DNA of 64,000 nucleotides from an uncultured Aquimarina sp. (GCA_947496355.1 CANMCO010000003.1:459875-523874), one strand, 5' to 3'; shown: positions 13,714-23,244, counted from the first letter of the stretch. Made by a program: numbers and translations. Notes: a model not told the origin generated them from the letters alone.

Positions 13714-16566
13714 CTATATTTTTTGGGTTTTCCGCCAGATTTTTGAAGTGCTTAAAATAAAAAATAAAAGTATGAAGATGGCAATTGTCCCAATCCATAA
13801 TATTGGATTAACAGGCTGCTGTGGTGTCCCTATCTCACCCAATAAAATAAAATTTGCCCAGTAATATGGATGTCTTTTATTTGGTTCTATTTTTGAAAGA
13901 TAATCCAATTTGGATTGATGCAATGCAAGATCAATAGGTTGTCCTTCGTGTACATACTCTAGAAATGAAGTAGTAATTGCCATAGAGCTCGCCTCTGAGG
14001 CGTTCCATAAACTAGATAGAATATTATGAGCGCCTCCTAAAAGAAAGGATTTACTCATTCCTTGAACACCTTCACCATTATATATTTTTCCGCTAGCAGA
14101 ATGACAAGTGCTTAACAGTACTAAATCTGCATTTATTCGGTTTCCGTAAAGATCAAGAGGGGAAAGTATAAATTCTTCCTGATCATCATCAAAAATAATA
14201 CAAGATCGGTTTGGGTCATCAATATCAACTAGCCCATGTAAAGAAAGATGTATAATATCTGCCTCATCACTATGCTCAAAAAAATTTGATAAAGAGGCGT
14301 CATTATCTATAAATATTTCTCCATTAAAAATTGCAGAACCTCGTTTTATTTCTTCGTGTGATAAAGCAAGTTGCATTAGGTTTTCATCACCAAAAAACCG
14401 TTTACGTGCTTTTAGTTTTTCATTAAGACTATTGCTATACTTAGTTCCAAAACCAATATAGCTTTCAAGGTCCTTATCATGATGTTCTCTAAGTAATAAC
14501 GAGATAGAATAAGAATAAGAAATAGCGTAATCCTGAATTAAATATTTGTCAGGATTTTTATCTCCATCAATTAATGCCTCAAAAGATAGTTTATGTAGTT
14601 GACCATCGGGGATAATGCATAAACGCTTTATTTTCTGATCTATTTCTTTGAGACCTTTCTGAAGAAGCTTCTCAAATATCATTTCAGAAAGCTCTGGTGA
14701 GACTGCCGTGTTTGGATTGTGACATTGAACACTAAAATTATCCAAGGCCGTTTTAATCTCATTATTATACGGAATAGTAATGGGAATAAAATCTTCATTT
14801 GTTAACCAAAAACTATAGATCATATCCTTAGAAAGAAAATATTCTATTACGACCATATCTCTTGGTAAAGCTTTTTGCATGTCTTTTACCTGAGGGGGGC
14901 GAATAAAAGCATATTTTTCTTTAAAATAAGTAGGTTCTTTTTGTTCTATTTCTGTTAGATAACTATCCAATTCATATTGCGCTTTTGTATATATTTGAAG
15001 AAGTGAATCACTATCGTGAGTAGCTTCAGAGAGTAAAGCCTGCTGGGTATGCATTTCGTTTCTCAAAGCTTTTTCTTTACGAATAACATCTTCAGGAACA
15101 TTAGATTTAAAAGCATCCACTTGATTTAGTTCATATTGCAGTACAATAGCTTTAGTTTTTGAAGAAAAATAATATGCCTCTTCTCGGTAAAATTGATCTC
15201 CAGTTATTTTATATAATTTCAATGCATCTTGAACTGCTTTGCCGTAATGCTCAAATTTTAGGTTTAAGAAATCTAATTTTGATTGCTCGAATTGAAAAGA
15301 AACTAAACTTCGATTGATCACCGAATCAATTTTATGCTGGGTAGTGAGTGCTTTTTTAAGGAATTTAATATTGTTGGAGTCTTCAAATTTTGCCTCATAT
15401 ATCTTTACTTTTAATTCTATTAACCGAATCAAGTGTCTGTCATCAAATATTTTTGATTTTCTTATCACCGGCATATGATCTACATCAAAACTACTAGAAG
15501 GTAAAAGGATATCAAACGCTTTATTTAGGTATTGATTGGCCTTTTTATCATCTCCTTTTCTTATCAAAATGTCGCAAAGATTTTCATACCCCCTTGCCAT
15601 AGAATGTTGGTTCTCTCCTTTTGAATACAGTACTTTTCTTATACTAAGAACCTTATTCATATTCTTCTCTGCAAGATCAAATTTTTCCTGATCGGCTTGA
15701 ATTATAGCCACCAATTCTAATGCAATAGAATAAAAGAAGGGCTCTGTTTCTTTATCCAATAAGGTCAAAGATTTTTGAGCCATCTGTTGTGCGATATCAT
15801 ACTCTTTAAGCCCTAAATAAGTAGTTCCTGCATTAAGATAAACCAATGATAAGTCTAATTTAGGAATTTCTTCAGCAAATTGATCATAGATAGATAGAGC
15901 TTCCTTTATATATTCTTTGGCTTTTTCATAATTCTTGAATTCCATACTCATAGTAATTAAGTTATTAAGTACTTCAAATTCATTTACTTTATTATCATTC
16001 TGGCCTCTATATAAATTGATGGCGTTTTGGAAATATAATTCTGCTCTAAAAATATCATTCAAATTTTTATAGAACTTACCGATACCGTGATATTTTCGTG
16101 CTAATTTCAATGCAGGGTATTCTGGATCATTTTCAAAAATATGTAGTGCCTTATCTATATATGATTTAGCAGATTCTAGTTTGTCGAGATATTGATACGA
16201 AATACCTATATTATATATGGTATTTGCCTTCTCGGAAGGAGGAACCCGCGAACAATCTTTCCATGTACTTAATACTTCATCCCTAAAATATGCAATGGCT
16301 TCTGATTCTCGATTGAGTTTATAGTAAGATACTCCAATTTTATGCAAGATTTTTCCTTTATGATAACAATCCAATTCTTGATATGATTTTTGAGTTATTA
16401 ATTTTTCAATCAATATCAAATTATTTTCGTAGAGCTCTTCTTGAATGTTTTGATTAATTTTTTGAAATTGTTCTTGAAAAAAATCATTTTTGATTTGTAT
16501 AGAACCCCATGATGATGTCGAAACAATAAAAAAAATGCACGTAAATATGAAAGAAGGGTATCTCAA
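13714..16566 (-). CDS. Periplasmic TPR-CHAT caspase-like protease, C-terminally membrane-anchored
   Basis: 950 residues. A signal peptide (FIFTCIFFIVSTSSWG) leads into about 9-10 TPR-like helical repeats (residues 40-440; for example KANTIYNIGISYQYLDKLESAKSYIDKAL). The CHAT protease domain spans about 590-915, with the catalytic pair His777 (IIHLSLHGLVD) and Cys821 (LLSTCHSASG), and the conserved GEGVQGMSKSFLLGGAHNILSSLW. A final TM (LWIGTIAIFILLFFIL) anchors it with the protease outside the cytoplasm. CHAT proteases are separase/caspase relatives; several are activated by regulator binding to TPRs. The gene follows the sigma factor-TPR-subtilase operon on the same strand, separated from it by a terminator. 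Substrate unknown; a candidate is the neighbouring subtilase. Confidence 0.9.
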   Translation of the reverse strand: MRYPSFIFTCIFFIVSTSSWGSIQIKNDFFQEQFQKINQNIQEELYENNLILIEKLITQKSYQELDCYHKGKILHKIGVSYYKLNRESEAIAYFRDEVLSTWKDCSRVPPSEKANTIYNIGISYQYLDKLESAKSYIDKALHIFENDPEYPALKLARKYHGIGKFYKNLNDIFRAELYFQNAINLYRGQNDNKVNEFEVLNNLITMSMEFKNYEKAKEYIKEALSIYDQFAEEIPKLDLSLVYLNAGTTYLGLKEYDIAQQMAQKSLTLLDKETEPFFYSIALELVAIIQADQEKFDLAEKNMNKVLSIRKVLYSKGENQHSMARGYENLCDILIRKGDDKKANQYLNKAFDILLPSSSFDVDHMPVIRKSKIFDDRHLIRLIELKVKIYEAKFEDSNNIKFLKKALTTQHKIDSVINRSLVSFQFEQSKLDFLNLKFEHYGKAVQDALKLYKITGDQFYREEAYYFSSKTKAIVLQYELNQVDAFKSNVPEDVIRKEKALRNEMHTQQALLSEATHDSDSLLQIYTKAQYELDSYLTEIEQKEPTYFKEKYAFIRPPQVKDMQKALPRDMVVIEYFLSKDMIYSFWLTNEDFIPITIPYNNEIKTALDNFSVQCHNPNTAVSPELSEMIFEKLLQKGLKEIDQKIKRLCIIPDGQLHKLSFEALIDGDKNPDKYLIQDYAISYSYSISLLLREHHDKDLESYIGFGTKYSNSLNEKLKARKRFFGDENLMQLALSHEEIKRGSAIFNGEIFIDNDASLSNFFEHSDEADIIHLSLHGLVDIDDPNRSCIIFDDDQEEFILSPLDLYGNRINADLVLLSTCHSASGKIYNGEGVQGMSKSFLLGGAHNILSSLWNASEASSMAITTSFLEYVHEGQPIDLALHQSKLDYLSKIEPNKRHPYYWANFILLGEIGTPQQPVNPILWIGTIAIFILLFFILSTSKIWRKTQKI

Positions 16567-16678
16567 AATTACAACTTGGGATTAATAGATATTATGATCG
16601 TAACGGTAATCTTTGAGGTACTAAGATAGCAAAACGTTAATTTTTTTTATGGTTATCCGTACATTTAAATATTAAAAC

Positions 16679-16718
16679 TAACAAAAAAGGATATATGATT
16701 CAAATCACATATCCTTTT
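16679..16718 (-). terminator. Rho-independent terminator after the subtilase gene
   Basis: A 14 bp stem with one mismatch (AAAAGGATATATGA / TCACATATCCTTTT, 16685-16698 and 16705-16718) and a 6-nt loop lies 20 nt after the stop of the leftward gene 16738-18345. It is followed by a T-run on the minus strand. It separates the sigma-TPR-subtilase transcript from the CHAT gene. Confidence 0.85.
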
Positions 16719-16737
16719 AAACTGTAAGTAATTTGTG

Positions 16738-18345
16738 TTACTTTTTTACAATAATTTGTATCGAAGAATTGTTGATTGTTTTTACTTTGGCATAATAAAT
16801 ACCGGGTTTCAAATAACTACTTTGTGCTAAATTGATTAGCTTTTTTCCTTTATTCACATGAAATTGATCTTGTAACATGAGCATACCACGTTGATCGTAA
16901 ATAGAAACAATAATTTGCTGTTTTGTATTTTCATTAATACTTAATTGTAAACTTTCACTAAATGGATTTGGATAAAATAGAGGTTTTGATTGTGGGGCTA
17001 GGGATCCACTGGATTGATCTATTCTTGTGTTGCATCCACTACTAAGCTGATTGAACGCGGCAGAAAAGTTAAGGACACCATTGGCAACCACTTTTTCAAA
17101 CAAATCTGACGAAGTTGTAGAAGTATTAATTAAGGCACATTTAATTTTTTGATAGTCAAAAACGGCTTGATGAGTCGCTAATATAGTCGCTAATGCAGTG
17201 ACATTTGCAGAAGAGTAAGATGTTCCTGATTGATATACGACAGAGCCGTTCATATCTGAACCTGGGATATTATCACCTAGCAAACCTACATCTACAGAAT
17301 ATTGTCCATAACTACTAAAAGGGCTTAGCTTATTCTCACAACTAATAGATGCTACAGATAGAATATTTTCATTAGGATAGGAGGCAGGAAACGATATGAT
17401 TTGATCCGTATCATTGTTTTTATTAGTATTTCCTGCAGCTGCAATAACCATAGCTCCCATTTGCTCTGCATAATCTACAGCAAGCTTTAGTGGTCTTCCA
17501 ATGGGATTTACATTATAGTTTTGATAGCTAAAACTGAAATTCAGAATATTGGCCCCTTCATTTACTGCGTCTAAAATAGCAGGAATAAGATTTGATACAA
17601 ATCCTTGTCCAAGGCTATCATGCGTTTTTCGTATATCAAATGAAACTGATGAAGGAGCACCTTGAGAACTTAATAGGTGATTGATAATACTAGCGATGTG
17701 AGTACCATGACCATTTTGGTCATCAGGTATATTATCATCATTTACATAATCATAACCGGTATATTCTTCAATATTAAAAGAATACCCAGAAGGATTTCCA
17801 TTTGTTTGTAAAATACCGGTATCAAAAATTGAAATTTTAATTGGATTCGTTCCTATAGAATATTGTGGAGTAATACTTTCGAAACAAAAACCTTGAATAT
17901 CAACAGGTGGTTTGGGTACGATATGACCAATATTGAAGTTTACACCATCAATATCAGTCTTTTTTTCGGCACTAGTAACTTGTGCATCTATATTAGTTAC
18001 CGATTGTCCTGCAGCAGTCATATACGGGAATACTCTTGTATTCCAAAGTCTAAGGTTGATTTCTGGGCGATACCAAATCTCTTCTGAATTTAGCTCATTA
18101 AGTAGATTATCAACTTCCGCTTGAGTAATAGAGGGTGCTAATTTTACAAAATACAATGAAGGGTGTTTAATAATATCGTCTTCATCTTCTTCATCTTCGT
18201 CATCATCATCGTCATCATCGTCGTCCCTGAATTGATTCTGAGATTCTAAATTGGGATTTTTCTCAAACCTATTCTGTTGCCCCAAAATTGGTAACTGCAA
18301 TAGTAAGAAAAAAACAAGGGTCAATAAATACTTTATTGTGCTCAT
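16738..18345 (-). CDS. T9SS-exported S8 subtilisin-like protease with acidic tract
   Basis: 535 residues. A signal peptide ends near LPILGQ. An unbroken run of 17 Asp/Glu covers residues 41-57. After a propeptide-like region comes the subtilase domain with Asp175 (ISIFDTGI), His213 (NGHGTH) and Ser376 (SGTSYSS); the oxyanion region also shows AAAGNTNKN. The last ~75 residues are a type A T9SS sorting domain (FYPNPFSESLQLSI, VSIYDQRGMLML, LKPGIYYAKVKT, IIVKK), so it should be secreted across the outer membrane and attached to the surface. It lies 52 nt after the TPR membrane gene and sigma factor, probably one operon ending at the terminator. The acidic tract may bind calcium or keep the zymogen inactive. 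Confidence 0.93.
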   Translation of the reverse strand: MSTIKYLLTLVFFLLLQLPILGQQNRFEKNPNLESQNQFRDDDDDDDDDEDEEDEDDIIKHPSLYFVKLAPSITQAEVDNLLNELNSEEIWYRPEINLRLWNTRVFPYMTAAGQSVTNIDAQVTSAEKKTDIDGVNFNIGHIVPKPPVDIQGFCFESITPQYSIGTNPIKISIFDTGILQTNGNPSGYSFNIEEYTGYDYVNDDNIPDDQNGHGTHIASIINHLLSSQGAPSSVSFDIRKTHDSLGQGFVSNLIPAILDAVNEGANILNFSFSYQNYNVNPIGRPLKLAVDYAEQMGAMVIAAAGNTNKNNDTDQIISFPASYPNENILSVASISCENKLSPFSSYGQYSVDVGLLGDNIPGSDMNGSVVYQSGTSYSSANVTALATILATHQAVFDYQKIKCALINTSTTSSDLFEKVVANGVLNFSAAFNQLSSGCNTRIDQSSGSLAPQSKPLFYPNPFSESLQLSINENTKQQIIVSIYDQRGMLMLQDQFHVNKGKKLINLAQSSYLKPGIYYAKVKTINNSSIQIIVKK

Positions 18346-18397
18346 ATTTAAGTGTATATAATGGTTTAGTTTTAAGAGAATAGTCTTGTTAGGGTTA

Positions 18398-19075
18398 TTA
18401 TTCGTTTAACGTTTTTAATAATTCTTGTGCATGTAAGTAGTTCCAATCTGTACTACTAATTTGTTTTAATAATTTTTCTGCTTTTTCGTTTTGTTTGTCA
18501 AGAAGATATGCTAAGGATAGATACCAATTTAATTCCTGTTTGAATCGTTCATTACTTTTAATTGTTTCAAGTTTTTGAATGGCTTCAGTATATTTAGAGT
18601 TTAATAGAAATGCCAATCCCTCGTAATACAAATCTTCGTCATTTATAGTTTCAATGCTTTGGAAGTATTTGCTTGATTTATCATATTCTCCATTGTTAAA
18701 AGCCTGAATAGCTAATGTTCTGCTTTCGTCTCTTTTTTCAATACCTTTTGAAGCTCCAGGATGCAATATTTCTTGTTCATTTAGATATTGCTGTGCTAAA
18801 TCACTTGGATTTGAAGATGCGCCAAAAAACTGTATAGTTATTAGTATACTTATGCAAGCAGCTGTAGCTAAAATGATTTTTAATGTATTAGAAAATTTGA
18901 TTGTCATGTTTGAGTTGTTTTCATTCCTTGTTATCTTATATTTATTACTCAGCACTCCTCTCCATTTAGTTTTTAATGCTTCGTCATGCTTTATTTTTAT
19001 AATATCCTCTAGGATTTGATCCTCTTCTTTTTTCGAGATATTAGGGTCTAAAAGTTTATTTAATTTATCTCTCAT
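18398..19075 (-). CDS. Single-pass membrane TPR protein, putative anti-sigma or signalling partner
   Basis: 225 residues. The N-terminal ~65 residues are cytoplasmic (MRDKLNKLLDPNISKKEEDQ onward). One TM (TLKIILATAACISILITIQF) follows, then about four TPR-like helices outside (ESRTLAIQAFNNGEYDKSSKYF, LAFLLNSKYTEAIQKLETI, LSLAYLLDKQNEKAEKLLKQI). The start overlaps the sigma factor gene by 11 nt, the usual position of an anti-sigma factor. The small cytoplasmic part could hold the sigma factor while the TPR part senses the envelope. The anti-sigma role is inferred from position and topology; no known anti-sigma domain is evident. Confidence 0.75.
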   Translation of the reverse strand: MRDKLNKLLDPNISKKEEDQILEDIIKIKHDEALKTKWRGVLSNKYKITRNENNSNMTIKFSNTLKIILATAACISILITIQFFGASSNPSDLAQQYLNEQEILHPGASKGIEKRDESRTLAIQAFNNGEYDKSSKYFQSIETINDEDLYYEGLAFLLNSKYTEAIQKLETIKSNERFKQELNWYLSLAYLLDKQNEKAEKLLKQISSTDWNYLHAQELLKTLNE

Positions 19076-19640
19076 TACTTACTATTGTTTTTAGGCTTAA
19101 TTGATCTTTAAGCTGTTTGATACATCGCTCTTTCTGTTTTCTAATTGTCGCCGGAGTTTTTTGTGACTCCTCCGCTATTTCCGACAATTTCATTTTTCCA
19201 TAGAAATGTTTGGTGAGTAGTTGTTTACAGGAGTCGCCCAATATTTTCCAGGCTTTATTGAGTCGTCCTAGTTCTTCTTCTTGCACTACAGGTTCTTCAT
19301 CTACCTCTTGTACCAAGCTAGTTAAACCATCATCTATAGTTTTTGCATTTTTTTTCAGGTTTCTGAGTAACATTTGAGAAGCCATCTTTGTAAAAAGAAA
19401 ACGCAGATTCCCATACTGTAGCTTTCCGTCTACAAATCTTGTTCTGAATTCTATTAATGCATCCATAGTTGCATCATAAGCATCCTCGTGATTTGATTTG
19501 TATTCTCTACAGAGATAATTCATAGTTCCTTTAAATTGTTTAAGAAATACCTGTTCAAAAAAATAAGTGTCATTTCTTTTTAAATCAGTTATAAGCTTTT
19601 CAAATGATGCTTCGCTTAATCCAAAATTTTTGTTTTTCAT
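19065..19640 (-). CDS. ECF-like RNA polymerase sigma factor
   Basis: 191 residues with region 2-like and region 4-like parts. Region 2: FFEQVFLKQFKGTMNYLCRE, then DAYDATMDALIEFRTRF, then YGNLRFLFTKMASQMLLRNL. Region 4: WKILGDSCKQLLTKHFYGKMKLSEIAEES, with the recognition helix QKTPATIRKQKERCIKQLKD. An acidic linker (VQEVDEEPVVQEEEL) separates them. It heads the transcript sigma / TPR membrane protein / subtilase. The likely target promoters include its own operon and perhaps the CHAT gene, but no shared motif was confirmed. The ATG at 19640 is supported by the region 2 alignment. Confidence 0.9.
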   Translation of the reverse strand: MKNKNFGLSEASFEKLITDLKRNDTYFFEQVFLKQFKGTMNYLCREYKSNHEDAYDATMDALIEFRTRFVDGKLQYGNLRFLFTKMASQMLLRNLKKNAKTIDDGLTSLVQEVDEEPVVQEEELGRLNKAWKILGDSCKQLLTKHFYGKMKLSEIAEESQKTPATIRKQKERCIKQLKDQLSLKTIVSNER

Positions 19641-19979
19641 TCTTATAAGGTTTTAGCCTACTGGGGTATAGAATAGCATGACTAAATTTACTAAGAAAAT
19701 AACAGTTTCATTGCTGACTTATTTATCTGTATAAGGTCGTAAAAACCAAAACGTGACATAATTTTAGTTAAAAACTGTTAAGTTTTTTAAAACTCTCTTT
19801 TTCCGTAGTCATTAGTCGTGTGATTACTAATTTATTTATGAACAGTTTAAAAGGGAATTACCCTACTTGTTTATGAGAAAAATATGATAGGATTGATCTA
19901 AGTATGAAGAAATTCAGTAAACGGAACAACAAATTTATTTGGTTTTATTTACTTATGATGAATATCTGTTACATACCAA
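19641..19979. other. 339-nt intergenic region, divergent
   Basis: It lies between the sigma factor (leftward) and the truncated stress protein (rightward). A 31-codon frame (19904-19999) without recognisable similarity overlaps the next gene. I see no strong promoter box, hairpin or missing N-terminal half of the stress protein here. Confidence 0.6.
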
Positions 19980-20531
19980 ATGGCTTATGGCAGTATTAGA
20001 AAAGCTATTAAAGAATACATGTCCAAGAACAATCCAGATATTGTATTGTTGGGAAAAACAAAATCCAGTTTAGCAGATCTTTTTAGACAGAGTGTTACCA
20101 AATTTGTGCTAAAACATTGTAATGTCAATGTATTGATAGTAGGAGAAGATCACAAATTTCATTCGTATGAGGATGTTTCATTAGGTGTCTATGGTGAGGT
20201 TATAGAACAAAATGGTTTCGAAATTATTAAAGATTTGAAACAACAAAACAATAATCCAATACGGTTTTTTAGAATAGGTAAGCAAAAAGATTCTCAAGAA
20301 CAATTTAAAATCAAGCATAGTGAACAAAATGCGGTTTCTTATGTGTTCTCTGAAGGTGCAAATGCAATAGATAGTTTGGCGGCGTATATTTCCAGAACGA
20401 ATACACAGTTATTCTGTATTCCAAGAAAATCAAGTAATAACGGTTCGTCATTTCGTTTTGATGGAGTCGAAATTCCGGTCAATCAAGTAATTCAAAGGTT
20501 AGATATTCCAGTATTGATTGTAGGTAATTAG
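19980..20531 (+). CDS. Universal stress protein-like, N-terminally truncated
   Basis: 183 residues. It starts inside the first UspA-like domain: the opening GSIRKAIKEYMSKNNPDIVLLGK and FVLKHCNVNVLIVG correspond to the second half of a Usp domain (helix, strand, and the final VLIVG strand). The rest is a degenerate second domain ending in RLDIPVLIVGN. Flavobacterial relatives are usually near 270-280 residues with an N-terminal ILVPTDFS strand; that half is missing, and an in-frame TGA lies 18 nt upstream of the ATG. Either the gene is a 5'-truncated remnant or a short family. Nucleotide-binding residues of the first half are absent. Confidence 0.55.
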   Translation: MAYGSIRKAIKEYMSKNNPDIVLLGKTKSSLADLFRQSVTKFVLKHCNVNVLIVGEDHKFHSYEDVSLGVYGEVIEQNGFEIIKDLKQQNNNPIRFFRIGKQKDSQEQFKIKHSEQNAVSYVFSEGANAIDSLAAYISRTNTQLFCIPRKSSNNGSSFRFDGVEIPVNQVIQRLDIPVLIVGN

Positions 20532-20841
20532 TTTTTAGTGATTATTTACAGGCTAAGAAAAATTGCATATAGGTATACAAGATACCATATCTATTCCATG
20601 TAGGATAGATTGTAAGACATTTTAGATATTCGAATGACCTGTATTTAAAAGCATTCAATATGTTATCGATAATTCTATAAGAGATGTGGGTGCAGCATTC
20701 GAGCTATATTTATGCAAAGATGATTTGGTTAAGTAGATTTGTTAATTCCATTCTATACAAGAGAAAAGCTTAATTGTTGACTGATTAACCTACACAAAAT
20801 TTATATCTTCACGGTTTGGATTTTTTAAAGAAATTTGAATT
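20532..20841. other. 310-nt intergenic region upstream of the GH31 gene
   Basis: Nothing coding is visible. Close to the gene (about 20777-20815) a TTG followed by TATATCTTC could be a promoter, but the spacing (22 nt or more) and box are imperfect. Confidence 0.4.
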
Positions 20842-23244
20842 ATGGGGCGTTCTGCAAGTTTAATTACCATATTTAGCATTTTATTCATTTTTACATCATG
20901 TGTAAATCAATCTTTTTATAAAGAAAATAGAAGTATTATTATAAGTAATGATGCAGGGATTAGACTTAGATTAACACCTTATGGTGTAAAAATGATTAGA
21001 GCCCAGTATGCTATGCCTACTGAGGATTTTTTCTCAGACGATCATTATGAAATGGTAGCCTCTCATGATTGGGAAGGAGAACTGATACTTGAAGAAAGTA
21101 ATGATAACTATCAGATTTCTATTGCAGGAGAATCGTTATTAAAGTTATTTGTGGATAAAAACACACTCATGCTTGATTATCAATTCTCTGGTAATTCACT
21201 TTTAAAAGAACATGTGGGTTTTAGTGCAACAGATAATGATCTTAAAATATCATTAGTCAATGACCCATCAGAGCACTTTACAGGTTTGGGCCATAGCTAT
21301 TTTGGCAGAGCAGAAAGTATAGATCTTAGAGGTGAGTCACATGGCAGAAACTATGGAAGCCATCATCAAGAACAAGCTCCTTTGATTGTGCCGTTCTATT
21401 TATCCAGTAAAGGTTACGGAGTTTTTCTAAATAGTACTTTTGAGAATTATTTCAGTTTTGGAAAAGGCAAAAAATACGAGTTTGGTGTTAATACATCGGG
21501 CTTTAAAGGGCAAATGGATTATTTTTTTATTCTTGGTCCATCAATGAAAGACGTGCTAAAGCAGTATGTGTTATTGACAGGAAAGCCTCGATTACCTCAA
21601 AAATCTATCTTTGGACTTCAACTTTCAGATAAAGGACATGACCATAATTCTCCTACACCGTCAGATGAGCAATGGTGGAGAAATAAGATCAAAGCACACA
21701 AAGACGCTGGATATTCATTAGATCATGTTGTCAATGATAATAGATGGCGGGCAGGTGGAGGTAAGCGATGCGAATCATATATCGAATGGGATAATGGTAG
21801 ATATCCCGATCCTAGAGCTTATAAAAAATGGTTGGATGAACAAGGATTAACAATCACTATTGATTTCAATCGATGCATAGGGCAATTCAGTGAGGGTTGG
21901 AAACCAGAGTTTAATATACCCGTCACAGATAACATAAATTTCAAAGAAAGTGCACCAGACCTTACTAATCCTGAATTTAGAAAATGGTTTTGGGATATTT
22001 TCTATCAAAAATCATTGGATCCAAAATTAGAATACCCTGGTGATGGACTTTGGATAGACGAGTTTGATGAAATGGGTAATGCCCCTAAAGACATGATTCT
22101 TGCTAATGGTAGAAGTTCTGCAGAGATGAGGAACTACTGGTTCTTTTTGATTGCCAAAGCATTGGTGCAAGAAGGATGGGATCAACAGATAGGAGAGGAT
22201 AAGAGACCTTATGTTTGGGTAAGAGGTATGACAGCAGGAGCACAGCGATATGCTACATTATGGAGCGGAGATATAATTCCTAATCATGCCGATATGAAAC
22301 GACAGATTCGTGGTATGCAACTGGCTGGTTTATCAGGTTTCCCTTTTTGGGGGCATGATGCCGGTGGGTTTTATGACTGGGATAAGAATATTGGACCAGA
22401 TGAACAGCTGTACCAACAATGGGCTTTGGCAATGGGTGCCTTTTCTCCAATTTGGAAACCCCATGGAATGGGACCATCTCGATGGCCGCTAGATCGATCA
22501 GATCCATCACAGCAGGTTGCAAAAAAATATAGTGATATAAGATACTCTTTAATGCCATATACCTACACTCATGCTTATTATGCTTACGAGGATGGGATAC
22601 CCCTGGTTAGAGCAATGATTTTTGATTATGGAGTTAGTGAAAAAGCCTGGGAATATGATCTTCAATACCTATGGGGAGAACATATGCTTATAGCGCCTAG
22701 TAGTTCTAAAGATAATTTGGTTGAGCTTTGGTTACCAGAGGGTGGTTGGTATGACTTCTGGAGCGAGAAATTTTATTCAGAGGAAATAGAATTTTCGTAC
22801 TATCCAATCAATAATGAATATCCAATTTATATAAAATCGGGTGCGATTATACCAATGAATCAACCAGCCGTTAACATGGCTAGCATAAATGAAAATGAGC
22901 TAACAATACACGTGTATACAGGTGCAAATGGAGAATTTACACTCTATGAAGATGATGGCATAAGCGAAAAATATCGAACAAAGAACGAACAGCGTCAGAC
23001 AGTATTGACTTATGATAATACTTATAAAAAGTTTGTAATAGCACCGTCTACAGGAGGATTTGAAGGAGCTGGTTTATCTAGAACATATACGCTTGTATTT
23101 CATGGAATAACAGAAACCATGAAGATTAAAATCAATAATAAGGTATCTAATAATATTGATTTCGAAGAGGCAACCAATACCTTGTCTACAAATTTGGGTG
23201 AGTTTTCTGTTGATGAAAGGGTAGTCGTGGAATTTTATAAATAA
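20842..23244 (+). CDS. Exported GH31-family glycoside hydrolase
   Basis: 800 residues. Signal/lipobox-like start (SILFIFTSCVN, Cys20), so probably a lipoprotein. The N-terminal beta-sandwich (residues ~30-240) contains EHFTGLGHSYFGR. The catalytic barrel carries the GH31 nucleophile block GLWIDEFDE (Asp406) and the acid/base block WSGD (Asp477), then GFPFWGHDAGGF; the C-terminal beta domains show PIYIKSGAIIPMNQ and LYEDDG. The nucleophile loop is ID-E-F-D-E where alpha-glucosidases usually have ID-M-N-E, so the subsite may differ. Neighbouring genes are not polysaccharide-locus members (no SusC/SusD), so the substrate is open: alpha-glucoside, alpha-xyloside or sulfoquinovoside-like are possible. 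Confidence 0.9.
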   Translation: MGRSASLITIFSILFIFTSCVNQSFYKENRSIIISNDAGIRLRLTPYGVKMIRAQYAMPTEDFFSDDHYEMVASHDWEGELILEESNDNYQISIAGESLLKLFVDKNTLMLDYQFSGNSLLKEHVGFSATDNDLKISLVNDPSEHFTGLGHSYFGRAESIDLRGESHGRNYGSHHQEQAPLIVPFYLSSKGYGVFLNSTFENYFSFGKGKKYEFGVNTSGFKGQMDYFFILGPSMKDVLKQYVLLTGKPRLPQKSIFGLQLSDKGHDHNSPTPSDEQWWRNKIKAHKDAGYSLDHVVNDNRWRAGGGKRCESYIEWDNGRYPDPRAYKKWLDEQGLTITIDFNRCIGQFSEGWKPEFNIPVTDNINFKESAPDLTNPEFRKWFWDIFYQKSLDPKLEYPGDGLWIDEFDEMGNAPKDMILANGRSSAEMRNYWFFLIAKALVQEGWDQQIGEDKRPYVWVRGMTAGAQRYATLWSGDIIPNHADMKRQIRGMQLAGLSGFPFWGHDAGGFYDWDKNIGPDEQLYQQWALAMGAFSPIWKPHGMGPSRWPLDRSDPSQQVAKKYSDIRYSLMPYTYTHAYYAYEDGIPLVRAMIFDYGVSEKAWEYDLQYLWGEHMLIAPSSSKDNLVELWLPEGGWYDFWSEKFYSEEIEFSYYPINNEYPIYIKSGAIIPMNQPAVNMASINENELTIHVYTGANGEFTLYEDDGISEKYRTKNEQRQTVLTYDNTYKKFVIAPSTGGFEGAGLSRTYTLVFHGITETMKIKINNKVSNNIDFEEATNTLSTNLGEFSVDERVVVEFYK

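Noticed and set aside
19904..19999. 31-codon frame before the stress protein, as a possible missing first half
   Set aside because: The sequence (MKKFSKRNNKFIWFYLLM start) does not resemble the Usp first strand and overlaps the gene.
22280..22558. Antisense frame inside the GH31 gene
   Set aside because: It is a mirror of the catalytic-domain codons and has no independent features.
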